A DNA stretch of 64,000 nt from JAKAIY01 sp963809385 (lineage in GTDB: Bacteria > Chloroflexota > Ktedonobacteria > Ktedonobacterales > JADMIN01), in NCBI GenBank assembly GCA_963809385.1, contig CAWEJL010000004.1:124001-188000 (forward strand), written 5' to 3'. A program made the position numbers and the translations under genes. Positions within the stretch are counted from its first letter, which is position 1. The number at the start of each line of letters is the position of its first letter. The notes under the pieces were generated by a model that was not told where the DNA came from, searched no databases, and was given only the letters and a program-made list of their open reading frames with translations. Shown in pieces: positions 61,462 through 64,000 of the stretch.

Positions 61462-61910
61462 TGCGCTTGCTTTCTCCAGAACCTACCAACTACCACGCGC
61501 CACCACAATGGAGGATTTCTGAGGTTACGCACTAGATGGCGTCTGTCCAGTACCCTCTGGTAAGTTGCATCCCAGAGACGCACGACCCGCATTGTGTTCG
61601 AGAAGGAGATACGTAGAGTGCTAGTGTCTCCTCCTTTCGATCGTGTTGACGGCCCAAATCCCTATGCAGGGAACACGAAAGTGTGATTGTCACCTGCCCC
61701 GAGGTCAGTGCGCCAGTACACTGTCCGTGGAATGGCGCCAGTCGATAAAGTGATGGCGAGATGGCGAGCATAAATCGAGCTGCGGATCGAGCCTGGGATG
61801 TCCAATCCTCCTATCACAAATAACTATACAGGAGACAGTCAGTAACTTACCGAGGGGCAAATAGTGACGAAGGGAACAATCAGTTTATAAGGCCGTAAAT
61901 TCCTGAAAGG
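61462..61910. other. intergenic gap upstream of the surface protein gene
   Basis: This gap is less GC-rich than its right-hand neighbours and lies between the surface protein start and the transposase relics. It must hold the surface protein promoter, on the minus strand. I find no convincing gene and no hexamer pair I would name. Confidence 0.4.
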
Positions 61911-62085
61911 CTATCGTAGGGTGCTCAGGCGGGGTGAGTCGGTGATCCTCAGCCGCTGCCAGCGTTGACTCGCGCCACTCAAGACAGCAAACGTAAGCTG
62001 GAGGCCGCTACGCGCGTTGAACAAGCGCGGCAGCGCCTTGGTGCGGCGACGCTCCTCGACGCTCCTCGACGCTCCTCTTCGTCGC
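61911..62085 (-). pseudogene. C-terminal relic of a mutator-type (IS256-like) transposase
   Basis: The minus frame reads SVEERRRTKALPRLFNARSG, then LQLTFAVLSGASQRWQRLRI and TDSPRLSTLR before a stop. The RRRTK-x-(I/L)PR-(F/L)F pattern followed by a short helix is how many mutator-family transposases end. No catalytic part is left. A tandem 10-base repeat at its 5' edge has changed the frame. It is one of two transposase relics next to each other at the right edge of the exopolysaccharide locus. Confidence 0.5.
62047..62076. repeat. 10-base tandem repeat, three copies
   Basis: CGACGCTCCT at 62047-62056, 62057-62066 and 62067-62076, then a diverged fourth start (CTTCGTCG). On the minus strand it is AGGAGCGTCG, part of the coding sequence for ERR residues in the transposase relic. 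Because the unit is 10 bases long, each change of one unit shifts the frame. Confidence 0.8.
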
Positions 62086-62190
62086 CTCGCTCTCTGCGAA
62101 ACCGTCTGAATAATCGGTGATGCCAAGCTGGCGGTGGTATGCGCTACGCTGGAGTACTGGAGTATGTGAACCACCGCCTGCCCCAACGCG

Positions 62191-62345
62191 CTGACGGACG
62201 CAGAGTGACTCCTGATCCAACCACCGCTGCCTGTGTCTGAGTCCCTTCGCGGACGCCCGCGACAACATTCCCTTCGCGTCATTCTCGACACCATCTTCTC
62301 TGCGCTACGCACCGGCTGCGCCTGGCGCTTTGCGCCCCGCGAGCG
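62191..62345 (+). pseudogene. N-terminal relic of an IS5-family transposase
   Basis: The reading LTDAE, stop, LLIQPPLPVSESLRGRP and then RQHSLRVILDTIFSALRTGC AWRF matches the start of IS5-group transposases (the DUF4096 region), where the usual residue after LTDAE is tryptophan; here TGG has become TGA. The rest of the transposase is missing beyond about 62345. No terminal inverted repeat is visible. Joined directly to the upstream region of the FAD oxidoreductase gene. Confidence 0.65.
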
Positions 62346-62538
62346 ATCGACAGTGGCGCCAACGGCGCCGCAAGGGCGCGCGTCATGGCGATTGCGCGCA
62401 TATCCTGAACGTGACGGTATGGCGACGCTTCCCCCCATCCACGGCGCAACGGCGGTATACTCCGCGTTGGGCGCTCAGACGGAGGCGCGGTGTGTCGCGC
62501 TCGGGCGCCCGGAACTTCGGGTTTGGAGGAATAGTCGC

Positions 62539-63849
62539 TTGGCGGTATCGAATGGAACGGCGGTCCTTGGCGGCGGCGCGCTCGGCCTGACGCTGGCGTA
62601 CCGGCTGGCGCGGGCGGGCGAGCGCGTGACGCTCTACGAGCGCGAGGCTACAGCAGGCGGGCTAGCGGGCGGATTCCAGGTCATGCCGAATGGACAGAGC
62701 GGCCCCTGGCTGGAGAAGTTCTACCATCACCTGTTCTATACCGACGCCGACGCGATCGCGCTGATCGGGGAGCTTGGCCTGGGTGACAAGCTCACCTGGA
62801 TCGCGCCCAACAGCAGCATCCTGCTCGGCGGCAAGCCCTACCGGCTGGATAGCGACCCGCGCTCGATCCTCTCTCTGGCCCCGCTGCCGTTCTTCGACCG
62901 CTTGCGGCTGGGCGCGGGCGGCGCGCTGCTCAAGTTTCTCCCTTCGCCAGAGTCGCTGGCGGGCGCCACAGCGGCGGAGTGGATGCCGCGCTGGATGGGC
63001 CGCCGCTCCTATGAGGTCATCTGGAAGCCGATGCTGGAGGGCAAGTTCGGCGACCGCGCGGGCGACGTGGCGATGCCCTGGATGTGGGCGCGCGCGCACT
63101 ACCGCACGCTCAAGCTGGGCTACGTGCGCGGCGGCTTCCAGCTTGTCTACGAACGGCTGGCGGATGCTGTGCGCGCGGGCGGCGGCGAGACGCGCTTCGG
63201 CGCCGAGGTGTCCGCCATCCAGCGCGACGGCGACGGGCTGATCGTGCGCTCCGCCGCGGGCGACGAGCGCTACGCGCGCGTCATCTCAACGCTACCGACG
63301 CGCATCACCTGCCGCCTGGCGCCCGACCTTCCGGAGGACTACCGCGCGCGCTACGACTGGGGCGAGGCCTACGGCGCGCACTGCCTGATCCTGGCGCTCG
63401 ACCGCCGCCTGCTGCCCAACGACATCTACTGGCTGGCGATTGGCGACGCGGGCTATCCGTTCCTGAACGCCATCGAGCATACGAACTTCATCGGGCCGGA
63501 GGAGTATGGCGGCCAGCGGCTGGTCTACTTCGGCAATTACACGCCAATGAATCATCCCGTGCTGCGAGAGTCGCCGGAGGAGGCGCTGGCCCGCTACCTG
63601 CCCGGTATCCTGCGGCTCAATCCAGCCTTCGACCGTTCCTGGATCACGAACATGTGGGGCTTCGCCGCGCCCTACGCGCAGCCGATCGTGACGCGCGAAT
63701 ACGCCCAGCATATTCCGCCGCACGAGACGCCGATCCCTAACCTGTATGTCGCCAACATGTTCCAGGTCTATCCGCAAGACCGCGGGCAGAACTACAGCAT
63801 CCGCCTGGCGAACCGCCTCGCCCAGCGGCTGCTGGCCTCCCAGCCTTGA
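62539..63849 (+). CDS. FAD-dependent amine oxidase/protoporphyrinogen oxidase-like protein
   Basis: A 436-residue flavoprotein. VLGGGALGLTLAYRLARAGE and TLYEREATAGGLAGGFQVMP form the FAD-binding start. LEKFYHHLFYTDADAIALIG and ARAHYRTLKLGYVRGGFQLV are typical of the NAD(P)-binding/amine oxidase family that includes UDP-galactopyranose mutase-like and desaturase-like proteins. The TTG at 62539 was chosen because GGAGG lies nine bases upstream; a longer in-frame version would run into the IS5 relic. Often seen next to polysaccharide genes, but no specific substrate can be given. Confidence 0.8.
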   Translation: MAVSNGTAVLGGGALGLTLAYRLARAGERVTLYEREATAGGLAGGFQVMPNGQSGPWLEKFYHHLFYTDADAIALIGELGLGDKLTWIAPNSSILLGGKPYRLDSDPRSILSLAPLPFFDRLRLGAGGALLKFLPSPESLAGATAAEWMPRWMGRRSYEVIWKPMLEGKFGDRAGDVAMPWMWARAHYRTLKLGYVRGGFQLVYERLADAVRAGGGETRFGAEVSAIQRDGDGLIVRSAAGDERYARVISTLPTRITCRLAPDLPEDYRARYDWGEAYGAHCLILALDRRLLPNDIYWLAIGDAGYPFLNAIEHTNFIGPEEYGGQRLVYFGNYTPMNHPVLRESPEEALARYLPGILRLNPAFDRSWITNMWGFAAPYAQPIVTREYAQHIPPHETPIPNLYVANMFQVYPQDRGQNYSIRLANRLAQRLLASQP

Positions 63850-63853
63850 AAGA

Positions 63854-63916
63854 CCGGCGCGCGCGACGCGGGGCATAAACGCCCAGGGCCGTTCGAGACG
63901 CTATCCCGTGCGCCGG
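63854..63916. repeat. structured intergenic element related to that at 18481-18599
   Basis: CCGGCGC (63854-63860) pairs with GCGCCGG (63910-63916), enclosing GGGCATAAACGCCC (63871-63884). The inner hairpin has the same GGGCATAAAYGCCC core as the element at 18510-18525. GCCCTTTAGGAG follows, comparable to the GGCCTTTCAAGG end of the other copy. Located between the FAD oxidoreductase and a convergent partial gene. Confidence 0.5.
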
Positions 63917-63920
63917 CCCT

Positions 63921-64000
63921 TTAGGAGCGCAACCCTCCCAACTCGTCAATCACACGGCGGGCGGCGGCGAGCGTTTCGGCGCGCATGGCGCGGGCGGCGA
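63921..64000 (-). CDS. 3' end of an unidentified gene (partial)
   Basis: The minus frame enters from the right edge, reads AARAMRAETLAAARRVIDEL GGLRS and stops at TAA (63921-63923). The residues form an alanine- and arginine-rich helix. It is too short to assign. Codon pattern (GCC, CGC rich) matches the neighbours, so I consider it real. It converges with the FAD oxidoreductase. Confidence 0.5.
   Translation of the reverse strand, partial: AARAMRAETLAAARRVIDELGGLRS

Noticed and set aside
1..64000. CRISPR arrays, tRNA and rRNA genes
   Set aside because: The direct repeats seen are two- or three-copy tandems without unique spacers. I found no cloverleaf with a CCA-proximal acceptor stem or TTCRA arm, and no rRNA core sequence, though a covariance search would be needed to exclude a tRNA.

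Overview
The window is GC-rich DNA from a bacterium with a typical dispersed-operon layout. Strong purine-rich ribosome sites, frequent GTG and TTG starts, two ECF sigma factors with apparent partner anti-sigma genes, many small lipoproteins and membrane proteins, and abundant palindromic intergenic repeats fit a free-living Chloroflexota of the Ktedonobacteria kind. That placement is inference from protein style: the window has no rRNA, tRNA or other phylogenetic marker. I see no CRISPR array and no intact insertion sequence.

Layout. 0-8.9 kb: ECF sigma factor with an overlapping downstream gene, YbaK-type deacylase, lipoprotein, CsaA-like protein, GT39-type membrane glycosyltransferase, KGG stress protein, M55 D-aminopeptidase. 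9-20.9 kb: catabolic and housekeeping enzymes (tartrate/D-malate dehydrogenase, haloacid dehalogenase, acyl-CoA synthetase, threonine dehydratase, cation/proton antiporter, two histidine phosphatases, a phosphotransferase) plus a small two-gene module of unknown function. 21-29.5 kb: L,D-transpeptidase lipoprotein, a degraded duplicate of a phosphatase gene, a second sigma/anti-sigma pair followed by a membrane-anchored NirK-like copper protein, an M48 protease, an EamA transporter and a SUKH-type relic. 29.5-42.1 kb: dprA, small membrane proteins, a methyltransferase, a GNAT acetyltransferase between two paralogous membrane proteins, a CrtI-like oxidoreductase, an MDR dehydrogenase, a YihY protein, a P-type ATPase and an MNT/HepT toxin-antitoxin pair.

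42.2-62.4 kb is an exopolysaccharide locus lying between transposase relics. A Gfo/Idh sugar dehydrogenase diverges from a forward run: initiating sugar-phosphate transferase, a Wzc-like chain-length protein that has lost its Walker A motif, a sugar aminotransferase, a UDP-glucuronate-epimerase-like protein, a single protein joining a MurJ-type flippase to an O-antigen-ligase/polymerase domain, three GT4 glycosyltransferases and an asparagine-synthase-type amidotransferase. Together they can start a repeat unit on the lipid carrier, extend it with aminated and epimerised sugars, flip it and polymerise it. A lipoprotein and a large secreted surface protein follow. The window ends with a FAD oxidoreductase and the 3' end of an unidentified gene.

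A recurring feature of 11-42 kb is otherwise well-preserved genes interrupted by one-base frameshifts, several of them at short G or C runs (acyl-CoA synthetase, PH-like membrane protein, small secreted protein, dprA 5' end, small membrane protein, P-type ATPase). None occurs in the exopolysaccharide genes. Whether these are sequencing errors or true decay cannot be decided from the sequence alone.
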